In this document: one piece after another, positions 7,323-13,985 of the stretch
How positions within the stretch are numbered: the first letter of the stretch is position 1
How the letters are laid out: the number at the start of each line of letters is the position of its first letter
From: SIG452 sp045541975
GTDB lineage: Bacteria > Bacillota > Clostridia > UMGS1840
Reading direction: 5' to 3'
Assembly (NCBI GenBank): GCA_045541975.1
Contig: JAZQKB010000038.1
Span: 1-23,792 of the forward strand
DNA length: 23,792 nucleotides
Program-made: the position numbers and the translations under genes
The notes under the pieces: generated by a model
The model's database searches: none
Told to the model about the DNA's origin: nothing
What the model saw: only the letters and a program-made list of their open reading frames with translations

Positions 7323-8561
7323 TTATTCCACTTCTTTGATGCTGATGGTTCTGGTGTGTTTGGTATGGAACCATTCTTTTTTGTTTTTCTTTGCCACACC
7401 GATAAACGCAATAGGCATCCAGGTGTAGGTAAAGATTAAGTACGGAATATAGTACACCGCCGTTTTGACTGTTAATTTCTTTTCTAACCACAAAATGGCA
7501 GGAATATAAGCAAGCTGACAAAAATATAGGAAAGTCCACAGAATCGGCGTGCCAAAATCTGAGAATGTGAACCAAATTTTCGTATCCGGATAGAAGCCCT
7601 GAATGGTGCCAACTACCGATGTGATTGCTAAAATCATCATCAGAAGGGGTTGCGAAAGGTAAATGACGCAATCCAAGAAACAGAGTTTTCTTTCCTTGAA
7701 AAAGCTTTTTAAAAGTTTGGGAACAAAACGGGATGCAACGTCTGCATGCCCCTGAGTCCAACGGACTCTCTGTTTCCAAGACTGGGATAAGGTCAAGGGC
7801 TTTTCGTCATAAACAATTGCTTTTTCAGCCCATCCAACCAAAATATGCTGCTGCAGAAGTTTCATGGTAAATTCCATATCTTCTGCCAAACAGGTAGCAC
7901 CCCAACCAAATTTTTTGATAATATCGGTCTTTAATGCAAAACCGGTACCGTTTAACTGATTGGGTAATCCTGCATGAAATCTTGCAGTCTGGTAGATTTT
8001 GTTCATACAACTAAAGGTAATCGCATAAGAAGCGGTAACCCAAGTGTCGTAGGGGTTTTTGGTTTCAATGTAACCTTGAACAGCTTCGTAACCCTGACAA
8101 AGGCGTTTGTTAATTTCGTTTAAAAACTCGCCGTGAGCAATGTTATCGGCATCGAATACGCAAATGGCGTCGTATTCTTTGTCCCCATCAAAAATCTTAT
8201 TGAAGGCCCAGTCCATTGCATACCCTTTCCCGCGCTGCTTATCATTGAAACGTTCCAGAGCAATTGCTCCTGCATCTCTTGCAATTTCAGCAGTTTTGTC
8301 GGTACAGTTATCTGCGATTACATAAATATCGTATAGATCATCGTCATAATTCAAGGCGATCAGACTTTCTACCATATTTCTGATTACACTCTGCTCGTTA
8401 TGAGCCGCAACTACCAGAGCAAAAGTGTGTTTTTTATCCACCACGAACGGTTTTTCTTTTCTGGGAAACCATGCAAAAATAGAAACTATAAAATGGTATC
8501 CGGTAATCAGATAGGCAAAAACCTGAATGAAAAAGCTGAGTGTATAAATAACAGCCTGCAT
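7323..8561 (-). CDS. Membrane glycosyltransferase, family 2 (processive type)
   Basis: A 412-aa GT2 enzyme. It has an N-terminal membrane segment (about 8-30), a cytoplasmic GT-A domain with the nucleotide-binding VVAAHNE and the DxD motif FDADN (D137/D139), the catalytic ED pair (E227-D228), and QRVRW (264-268), which marks processive enzymes such as cellulose, hyaluronan and poly-N-acetylglucosamine synthases. About three membrane segments follow (about 295-375). It probably makes or extends a surface polysaccharide or glycolipid; the sugar is not known and no other polysaccharide genes are adjacent. The start at 8561 follows a good AAAGGAGAC ribosome binding site; the longer ORF start at 8606 lacks one. 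It has its own promoter and terminator. Confidence 0.87.
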   Translation of the reverse strand: MQAVIYTLSFFIQVFAYLITGYHFIVSIFAWFPRKEKPFVVDKKHTFALVVAAHNEQSVIRNMVESLIALNYDDDLYDIYVIADNCTDKTAEIARDAGAIALERFNDKQRGKGYAMDWAFNKIFDGDKEYDAICVFDADNIAHGEFLNEINKRLCQGYEAVQGYIETKNPYDTWVTASYAITFSCMNKIYQTARFHAGLPNQLNGTGFALKTDIIKKFGWGATCLAEDMEFTMKLLQQHILVGWAEKAIVYDEKPLTLSQSWKQRVRWTQGHADVASRFVPKLLKSFFKERKLCFLDCVIYLSQPLLMMILAITSVVGTIQGFYPDTKIWFTFSDFGTPILWTFLYFCQLAYIPAILWLEKKLTVKTAVYYIPYLIFTYTWMPIAFIGVAKKNKKEWFHTKHTRTISIKEVE

Positions 8562-8636
8562 CTTTTTGTCTCCTTTGATTTTCGTTTTCAAACGCTGTAT
8601 CAACATACAGACGCACTTCTCTTTTTACCATCATAA

Positions 8637-8665
8637 AATATACCATATTTCTTGTAAAAAAGCAA
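8637..8665 (-). promoter_or_regulatory. Promoter of the glycosyltransferase gene
   Basis: On the minus strand TTGCTT (8660-8665) and TATATT (8637-8642) are separated by 17 bp. The leader is about 70 nt. Confidence 0.62.
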
Positions 8666-8745
8666 GTGATTTTTCAAAAAAAAATGCTAATTTCTGATTT
8701 ATTTTTTTCATTTTGTCAAAATGAATAGATTTTTTAAAAAAACTA

Positions 8746-8774
8746 TAGACAAATTGTGCATTTTATTGTATAAT
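8746..8774 (+). promoter_or_regulatory. Promoter of the radA-sigma factor-anti-sigma factor operon
   Basis: TAGACA (8746-8751) and a perfect TATAAT (8769-8774) are 17 bp apart. It faces away from the glycosyltransferase promoter. Confidence 0.75.
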
Positions 8775-8849
8775 TGATGAGGTAATAACAGCATAATTCA
8801 TTATATATTTATGAGCCAAAATCACCCTGTATGCGAAAAGGATAAAACC

Positions 8850-10229
8850 ATGGCAACAAAAACCATTTTTGTGTGTAACGAATGCGGATACGAAAGCTCC
8901 AAATGGCTGGGCAAATGCCCCGCCTGTTCGTCGTGGAATACCTTTTTTGAACAGAAAGTTGCCAAGGTAAAATCCAGTTCAAAAGCAGTGGGTCAGGAGC
9001 CTCAGAAGAGTGAATCCATCCGCCAGGTAGACTTAACGCCTGTTCCCAGAATGGATTCCGGTTTTTCCGAATTGAACCGGGTGCTTGGCGGCGGAATTGT
9101 GCCGGGTTCTGTGTGTTTATTGGGCGGTGACCCCGGTATTGGAAAATCCACCCTGCTTTTGCAAATTTGCAGCCGTCTTGCAAAGAACGGTGAACGGGTA
9201 CTTTATGCATCCGGAGAAGAATCCAAAACCCAGATCAAAATGCGTGCAATGCGCCTGGATGCATCCGAAGATGACATTTTTCTTTATGCAGAAAATGAGT
9301 TAAATGCTATTATGAACGAAGCTCATTCGGTAAAACCCGGTATTTTGGTGGTGGATTCCATTCAAACGGTTTACACCGAAGACGCCCCCTCCACTCCGGG
9401 AAGCATCTCCCAAGTCAGAGAATGCACCATGCGACTGATGCGTTATGCAAAAGAAACCAACACCTGCGTATTTATCGTTGGGCATATGACCAAAGACGGA
9501 ATGATCGCAGGTCCCAAAGTGTTGGAGCATATGGTGGACTGTGTGCTTTACTTTGAAGGCGAAAAACAATCGGCTTACCGCATTATTCGCAGTAACAAAA
9601 ACCGTTTTGGTGCTTCCAATGAAATAGCTGTGTTTGATATGCTATCAGACGGTCTTTCCCAGATTACTAACCCCTCCGAACTGTTTATTGGCGGACGGGT
9701 GAACGGTGTATCGGGAAGTGCGATTGCATGTACGTTGGAAGGCAGCCGTCCGATTTTAGCGGAAGTGCAGGCATTAGTTTCCAAAACTGCTTACAACAAC
9801 CCCAGAAGAACCGGAACCGGTATTGATTTTAACCGACTGCATCTGATTATTGCCGTGTTGGAAAAGCGAGCAGGTCTTAGCATATTGCCCCACTCCGATG
9901 TGTATGTAAATCTGACCGGAGGTCTTTCGGTATCGGAGCCGGCATGTGACCTTGCTATTGCCATGGCCATTGCTTCCGGCGTGAAAAACACTCCCCTGAT
10001 GTCGGACTGTGCCGTATTTGGTGAAATCGGGCTACTGGGAGAAATCCGCTCAGTCAGCGGCATTGAAAAACGAATTTCTGAGGCGGAAAAGCTCGGATTT
10101 TCCCGTTGCATTCTGCCCTATCATAACTATACATATATAAAGGCATCGGATTTTAATCTGGAATTGATTCCGGTAAAGAGTATCTTAGATGCTTTTCAGA
10201 AAGGTTTTTCGGAACAATCCGATTTTTAA
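8850..10229 (+). CDS. radA: DNA repair protein RadA (Sms)
   Basis: A 459-aa RadA, normal length for the family. The order is a four-cysteine zinc finger (C9-x2-C12 and C23-x2-C26), a RecA-like ATPase with Walker A GGDPGIGKST (about 92-101), the RadA signature KNRFG (250-254) and a C-terminal Lon-protease-like domain without need for protease activity. RadA is a DnaB-like helicase that drives branch migration during recombination and repair. The start at 8850 has AAAAGGAT upstream; the ATG at 8811 lacks a ribosome binding site and would add a tail before the zinc finger. It is followed after 21 bp by the sigma factor gene, so the two are probably co-transcribed. Confidence 0.95.
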   Translation: MATKTIFVCNECGYESSKWLGKCPACSSWNTFFEQKVAKVKSSSKAVGQEPQKSESIRQVDLTPVPRMDSGFSELNRVLGGGIVPGSVCLLGGDPGIGKSTLLLQICSRLAKNGERVLYASGEESKTQIKMRAMRLDASEDDIFLYAENELNAIMNEAHSVKPGILVVDSIQTVYTEDAPSTPGSISQVRECTMRLMRYAKETNTCVFIVGHMTKDGMIAGPKVLEHMVDCVLYFEGEKQSAYRIIRSNKNRFGASNEIAVFDMLSDGLSQITNPSELFIGGRVNGVSGSAIACTLEGSRPILAEVQALVSKTAYNNPRRTGTGIDFNRLHLIIAVLEKRAGLSILPHSDVYVNLTGGLSVSEPACDLAIAMAIASGVKNTPLMSDCAVFGEIGLLGEIRSVSGIEKRISEAEKLGFSRCILPYHNYTYIKASDFNLELIPVKSILDAFQKGFSEQSDF

Positions 10230-10250
10230 CGAAAGGAATATGCCGTTTCT

Positions 10251-10823
10251 ATGGATGAAAAAGAACTGATCAGACAATTGAAAAACGGCAATGAAGAAGC
10301 TTTTAACGAAATGGTGGAACGCTATTCAAAAAAGCTTTATTACCTATGCTTAAAAATGCTGCAAAACGAAAGAGATGCCGAAGATACTGTTCAAACCGTG
10401 TTTTTAAAAGCCTATATGAATCTTTCCAAATTTGAAGAAAAATCCAGTATCTCTACCTGGCTTTATCGGATTGGAGTGAATGTTTGCACCGATGTGCTTC
10501 GGAAACGAAAAAAAGAAACCGTAACTTCCCTGTATGCCACCGGCTCTGAAGACGAAGAATATGCACTGGAAATTCCAGACGAGAAAGAAAATGTGGAAAA
10601 AACCGTACTGGAAAAAGAGCGAAAAGAGGCTTTATACCAGGCAATCAACACCCTAAAACCAAAGCAAAAGGAATTGATTGTGTTAAGAGATATTGAAGGT
10701 CTTTCCTACGAAGAAATTGCCGATATTTTGCACATGAATACCGGCACCGTAAAATCAGGGATTAACCGTGCCAGAAAGGCACTTTTGGAAAAATTAGAAA
10801 AAAATACGGAACTTTTCTCGTAA
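10251..10823 (+). CDS. ECF-type RNA polymerase sigma factor
   Basis: A 190-aa sigma-70 family protein with only regions 2 and 4. Region 2 covers about residues 20-90, with the DAEDTVQTVFLKAY core and the STWLYRIGVN segment that helps melt the promoter. Region 4 (about 130-180) is a helix-turn-helix with LSYEEIADIL and TGTVKSGINRARK, which reads the -35. The linker between them is Glu/Lys-rich. It starts 21 bp after radA, with AAAGGA about 13 nt before the ATG, a rather long spacing. The next gene is a zinc-finger anti-sigma factor, the standard ECF pairing. The trigger and target promoters are not evident; I saw no second copy of an ECF-style AAC/CGT promoter in the window. Confidence 0.92.
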   Translation: MDEKELIRQLKNGNEEAFNEMVERYSKKLYYLCLKMLQNERDAEDTVQTVFLKAYMNLSKFEEKSSISTWLYRIGVNVCTDVLRKRKKETVTSLYATGSEDEEYALEIPDEKENVEKTVLEKERKEALYQAINTLKPKQKELIVLRDIEGLSYEEIADILHMNTGTVKSGINRARKALLEKLEKNTELFS

Positions 10824-10855
10824 TGCTTCGTCTAAACCATCAAAATGAGCATTAC
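10820..10855 (+). other. Hairpin at the sigma/anti-sigma gene junction
   Basis: GTAATGCT (10820-10827) pairs perfectly with AGCATTAC (10848-10855) across a 20-nt loop, and it includes the sigma factor stop codon. No T-run follows, so it is not a usual terminator. It could tune the ratio of the two proteins or protect mRNA; this is speculative. Confidence 0.4.
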
Positions 10856-10888
10856 ATACGAAAACAATAGGAAATGGAGGGATAAATT

Positions 10889-11725
10889 TTGAAGTGTAAA
10901 CAAATTGTTGCGCTCTTTGACAGTTATATAAGCGGCACAGCAGATGTCACCGTGCAAAAGACTGTGGAAGACCATTTAAAAACATGCGAAGCCTGTAAAA
11001 AACAGTTAGCGCTTTACCGTTTTTACTTTCAAGATGCAAAAATCGAAAACGATTTTCCTGTTCCCTCTGATTTAAATGCTAAAATCAAATACACCATTCA
11101 TCAGGCAAAACAGCAGAAAAAAGTTCCCTTCTGGCAAAATAAAAGAATCTTATCCACTGCTACCGCCTGTGCTTTCCTGTTTGTGGCAGGCCTTTGGGGG
11201 ATATCCAATTATGCAAAACTGCAAGATGCGGCAAACCCGGTAATCGTGGAAACCGCTACTCCTGTTACACAGAAAACGAACGAAAGTCCTTTGGCAACTC
11301 CCGAAGTAATACAACACACCAGACAACTTCCCGAACCCTCGGTAACAACACAAACAAACGTACCGGAAATCGCTGCTATAGAGCCTCTTTCCGATCAGTC
11401 CACACAGATAGCCGCTTATTCTGGCAATGAAGAAGGCAATTTCGGCGGAGGCGGTGGAGCAAAGCAAAATTCCGAAGATCTTATCGCAAATAACGAGGAA
11501 GTATTTACCTTAAAAAGAAATGCTGTGGTATCGGAAGATCTTACCGTTTTGGCAGAGTGGAAAGAGCAAATCCTGTCCCAATTCCCTAACGAGGAGCTTG
11601 CAGAAAACACTTATTTGGTTACCGTAACCAAACTGGAGCTGGAAGAATTGATGGAATGTTCCGTGGATGCAGACGAAAATAAAACTCAGCTGATTCTGCG
11701 GTTTGTGGAATCAAATCAACAATAA
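10889..11725 (+). CDS. Membrane anti-sigma factor with zinc finger (zf-HC2)
   Basis: A 278-aa protein partnered with the ECF sigma factor upstream. The N-terminal cytoplasmic domain has the zinc-binding anti-sigma motif H29-x3-C33-x2-C36 plus C3. One membrane helix spans about residues 86-107. The rest is extracytoplasmic: a low-complexity Pro/Thr/Val region, a glycine run (about 188-193) and a charged C-terminal domain I do not recognise. The start is TTG at 10889, chosen because GGAGGG lies 7 nt upstream and no in-frame ATG fits. The protein would hold the sigma factor at the membrane until a signal releases it. The motif is also found in thiol-sensing anti-sigma factors, so redox sensing is possible. 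Confidence 0.86.
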   Translation: MKCKQIVALFDSYISGTADVTVQKTVEDHLKTCEACKKQLALYRFYFQDAKIENDFPVPSDLNAKIKYTIHQAKQQKKVPFWQNKRILSTATACAFLFVAGLWGISNYAKLQDAANPVIVETATPVTQKTNESPLATPEVIQHTRQLPEPSVTTQTNVPEIAAIEPLSDQSTQIAAYSGNEEGNFGGGGGAKQNSEDLIANNEEVFTLKRNAVVSEDLTVLAEWKEQILSQFPNEELAENTYLVTVTKLELEELMECSVDADENKTQLILRFVESNQQ

Positions 11726-11771
11726 AAGAACTGTGAATTTTTAAAAAGTTTAAAAACACAGTTCTTTTTTT
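11725..11771 (+). terminator. Terminator after the anti-sigma gene
   Basis: AAAGAACTGTG (11725-11735) pairs with CACAGTTCTTT (11757-11767) across a long AT-rich loop, followed by T residues. The stem begins at the stop codon. Confidence 0.75.
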
Positions 11772-11780
11772 ATAAATTTT

Positions 11781-11809
11781 TTCACAGCTTTCTCCATGTT
11801 TCATATATT
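11781..11809 (+). promoter_or_regulatory. Promoter of the two cysteine-rich miniprotein genes
   Basis: TTCACA (11781-11786) and TATATT (11804-11809) are 17 bp apart, directly after the anti-sigma terminator. The fit is to sigma-A rather than an ECF consensus. It is the only clear promoter for the two small genes. Confidence 0.55.
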
Positions 11810-11862
11810 GGTGGTGAAGGGTGAATGCTTCACTCAAAAATAATGAAAAAGAGGGATTTGTT

Positions 11863-11997
11863 ATGCAATTATTCAGAGGTTGTAGAGAAGACGGATGCAA
11901 AGATAACACCATTTTATGGTTCATTATTCTGTTTGTACTGTTATTCTTCTGTGGCGGCTGCGGTACTGATACCAGAACCAATAGCTGCTGCGACTAA
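11863..11997 (+). CDS. Small cysteine-rich single-span membrane protein 1
   Basis: A 44-aa ORF with a good ribosome binding site (AGAGGGA). Two cysteines (C7, C12) precede a hydrophobic helix (about residues 17-30), and cysteines C30, C33, C42 and C43 follow it, giving six cysteines in 44 residues. It is too short for most gene callers. I do not recognise a named family; its general design (Cys/Gly-rich, one helix) resembles small membrane proteins common in Firmicutes, including some sporulation peptides. It lies between an ECF sigma/anti-sigma pair and a second protein of the same design, which argues that it is real. Confidence 0.72.
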   Translation: MQLFRGCREDGCKDNTILWFIILFVLLFFCGGCGTDTRTNSCCD

Positions 11998-12041
11998 TTC
12001 CATAGGCATTGCCAAATGAAATTTGAAAAGGAGTGCTTGAA

Positions 12042-12185
12042 ATGAACGGTTTATTCTCCAATGATAACTGTTGTCGAGTAGACCCTTGTTGCGACAACAA
12101 CTACCGTAACGGTTGTGACAATGATAACTGGCTTACCATTATCATTATTATTGCAGTAATCCTGCTGTTTTGCTTCAATAACTAA
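12042..12185 (+). CDS. Small cysteine-rich single-span membrane protein 2
   Basis: A 47-aa ORF with a strong ribosome binding site (AAAAGGAG), 44 bp after the first miniprotein gene. The N-terminal half holds CC at 10-11, CC at 16-17 and C25 among Asn/Asp residues. A run of Ile, Val and Leu (about 31-43) makes one membrane helix, with C44 near the end. It differs in sequence from the first protein but shares its layout, so the pair may act together. The function is unknown; metal or thiol chemistry at the membrane is a reasonable guess. A strong terminator follows. Confidence 0.75.
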   Translation: MNGLFSNDNCCRVDPCCDNNYRNGCDNDNWLTIIIIIAVILLFCFNN

Positions 12186-12215
12186 TCAGTAAAAAGCAAA
12201 AAAAACAAAAAAAAC

Positions 12216-12252
12216 AAAAAGTCCTGAAATCGTATGATTTCAGGACTTTTTT
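12216..12252. terminator. Bidirectional terminator (miniprotein genes and rnpB)
   Basis: GTCCTGAAATC (12221-12231) pairs perfectly with GATTTCAGGAC (12236-12246) around a 4-nt loop, with five A before and six T after. It ends the miniprotein transcript on the plus strand and rnpB on the minus strand. Confidence 0.92.
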
Positions 12253-12259
12253 CTTAAAT

Positions 12260-12614
12260 AAATGAGCAAAACTGTAAGCCGGGTTCTGTATTAGACAGCC
12301 ATCTATCTAGGATAACCATTGCTGATTACCTCAAGCCACAATTCGCACAGCCGAGCAAGCTATCGTGCAGTCTTGTGTTGCTTCGGGTGGGGTTTACACG
12401 GCCAATCAGTTGCCAGATTGCCGGTGAGCTCTTACCTCGCCTTTTCATCCTTACCAGATTCCAAAAAAGAAACTGGCGGTTCTTTTCTGTTGCACTTTCC
12501 TTAGAGTTACCTCCACCGGCCGTTAGCCGGCACCCTTGCTCTGTGAAGCCCGGACTTTCCTCACGGAAGGATTCTTTTGGAACCCTTCCCCGCGACTGTC
12601 TGTTTTACTCATCG
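12260..12614 (-). ncRNA. rnpB: RNase P RNA, bacterial type A
   Basis: About 355 nt of the catalytic RNA of ribonuclease P, which trims the 5' end of tRNA precursors. Read on the minus strand, the conserved GAGGAAAGTCCGGGC block (12547-12561) and the distal ACAGAACCCGGCTTA block (12275-12289) are both present; they form the universal P4 core. The ends pair as helix P1: 12602-12612 with 12262-12272, one pair being G-U. A consensus promoter lies just upstream and a terminator just downstream. Small ORFs overlapping this region are spurious. Confidence 0.96.
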
Positions 12615-12620
12615 GCTACT

Positions 12621-12649
12621 ATAATAACACAGCCAAATTCATTTGTCAA
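12621..12649 (-). promoter_or_regulatory. Promoter of rnpB
   Basis: On the minus strand a perfect TTGACA (12644-12649) and TATTAT (12621-12626) are 17 bp apart. The expected start, near 12614, coincides with the 5' end predicted from helix P1. Confidence 0.88.
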
Positions 12650-12690
12650 GTAGGGAACAACCTATGTGTCGGTTACAATCGGGCAGTTTT

Positions 12691-13146
12691 CTACAACTTC
12701 ACCTTCATCACGATTTTCTGAACGGGTTCAGAAATCCCCTCAAATGCCACACAGGGTCTATGAGCATCGTTGGGCAACAGCACCACAAAACAACCGGGAG
12801 TTAAAGTTAATTGGGATGCATTTTCGTCTACTTTGTAAAAAGCAGCATCCCAATCTTCCCGATACGGGTCGGTCAGCTCCGATTTTGTGATGTCGTTCAC
12901 ATACATGGTTTCTTTTCCGGAAACAATAAACTGAATATCAATATATTGTTCGTGAGCTTCCATTTTGCCGTCTTCGGTTAAGGTATTATATGCCTGCACC
13001 GATGCAAAAAGGCTGTCTCCATCAATTTCGTGCTTTCCGGGTTCAGGAAATTTTTTCATTGCATCCTTTAAAAAAGCGAATGCCTTTTCATATTGGGGAT
13101 GCAAGTGAAAATACTGCTCGCAATTTGCAATGGTATCAAAAATCAT
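12691..13146 (-). CDS. YhcH/YjgK/YiaL family protein (DUF386)
   Basis: A 151-aa cupin-like protein matching the YhcH/YjgK/YiaL family over its full length. The family core is visible as EAHEQYIDIQFIVSG followed by the C-terminal LLPNDAHRPCVA, giving the conserved His, Glu and Asp positions of a metal-binding pocket. E. coli relatives sit in sialic acid and sugar-acid operons and help handle sugar isomers, so a role in carbohydrate metabolism is likely but not specified here. It follows the SDR gene by 15 bp and has a good ribosome binding site (AGGAGAC), so it is the last gene of a minus-strand array. No terminator follows before the rnpB promoter. Confidence 0.88.
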   Translation of the reverse strand: MIFDTIANCEQYFHLHPQYEKAFAFLKDAMKKFPEPGKHEIDGDSLFASVQAYNTLTEDGKMEAHEQYIDIQFIVSGKETMYVNDITKSELTDPYREDWDAAFYKVDENASQLTLTPGCFVVLLPNDAHRPCVAFEGISEPVQKIVMKVKL

Positions 13147-13161
13147 AATTCGTCTCCTATC

Positions 13162-13962
13162 TTACGGACGCAGACCCATGCCACCTTCTAAGGTGAGGGT
13201 TTCGCCGTTCAAGTATTTGAAGTCAGGATTTGCCAGTTGCACACAAACTCTGCCGATTTCGGTTTCAGGATCGCCAAAATGACCTGCAGGAGGCATTTTT
13301 ACATTTGCCTTAAATGCATCCGGATATGCTTTTTCAAAGTTTTCCAGCTGAGCAGTCCAAGCCAACGGACAAACCACATTGGTATTGATGCCGTCTTTTG
13401 CCCATTCAGTTGCTGCCACACGGCTTAAGCCACGGATTCCTTCTTTTGCTGCTGCATAGGAACACTGTCCGTAGTTTCCGAACAAACCTGCACCGGATGC
13501 AAAATTCACGATGGAACCTTTTGTTTCTTTTAAATAAGGATAACAAGCCTTCATGTAGTAGAAGGTTGCATACAAACCGGAATACATTGCTAAATCGAAC
13601 TGTTCGGTGGTGTGATCCTGAATGGTTACGCCAGATGCAGATGCCTGGGCATTGTTGATTAACACATCAATTCTGCCAAAGGCTTTCATTGTTTCTTCTG
13701 CAACCATTTTTGCAGTGGCTTCATTGTCGCTGCCTGCGGCAATATCTGCCTGCAATGCCAACACTTTGATGCCGTATTTTGCTTCTAACTCTTCTTTGGC
13801 TTTTTCTAATTTTGCCACATTACGGCCGGTGATTACGATATTTGCACCTTCTTTTGCATAAGCGGTTGCAATCCCGTAACCGATGGAGCCACATCTGCCG
13901 TCAGATAACACGGCATAGCCTGCTCCGGTGATAATCGCAGTTTTACCAGTTAAAAATCCCAT
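13162..13962 (-). CDS. Short-chain dehydrogenase/reductase (SDR)
   Basis: A 266-aa NAD(P)-dependent oxidoreductase of the classical SDR type. The catalytic triad is S156, Y169 and K173 (YAAAK), with spacing as expected. Two details are unusual: the glycine-rich cofactor loop carries an insertion, so the motif reads TGAGYAVLSDGRCGSIGYGIA-like across residues 12-32, and the usual NNAG is NNAQ (103-106). R48 after the second strand (ITGRN) favours NADP(H). It lies 23 bp behind the STAND gene with a strong AAAGGAG site and 15 bp ahead of the YhcH gene. The YhcH neighbour suggests a sugar or sugar-acid substrate; that is inference. Confidence 0.88.
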   Translation of the reverse strand: MGFLTGKTAIITGAGYAVLSDGRCGSIGYGIATAYAKEGANIVITGRNVAKLEKAKEELEAKYGIKVLALQADIAAGSDNEATAKMVAEETMKAFGRIDVLINNAQASASGVTIQDHTTEQFDLAMYSGLYATFYYMKACYPYLKETKGSIVNFASGAGLFGNYGQCSYAAAKEGIRGLSRVAATEWAKDGINTNVVCPLAWTAQLENFEKAYPDAFKANVKMPPAGHFGDPETEIGRVCVQLANPDFKYLNGETLTLEGGMGLRP

Positions 13963-13985
13963 AGTAATTCTCCTTTTTCGATATA

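Noticed and set aside
12319..12721. Several short plus-strand ORFs
   Set aside because: They fall on the complement of the RNase P RNA and its promoter and have no ribosome binding sites.
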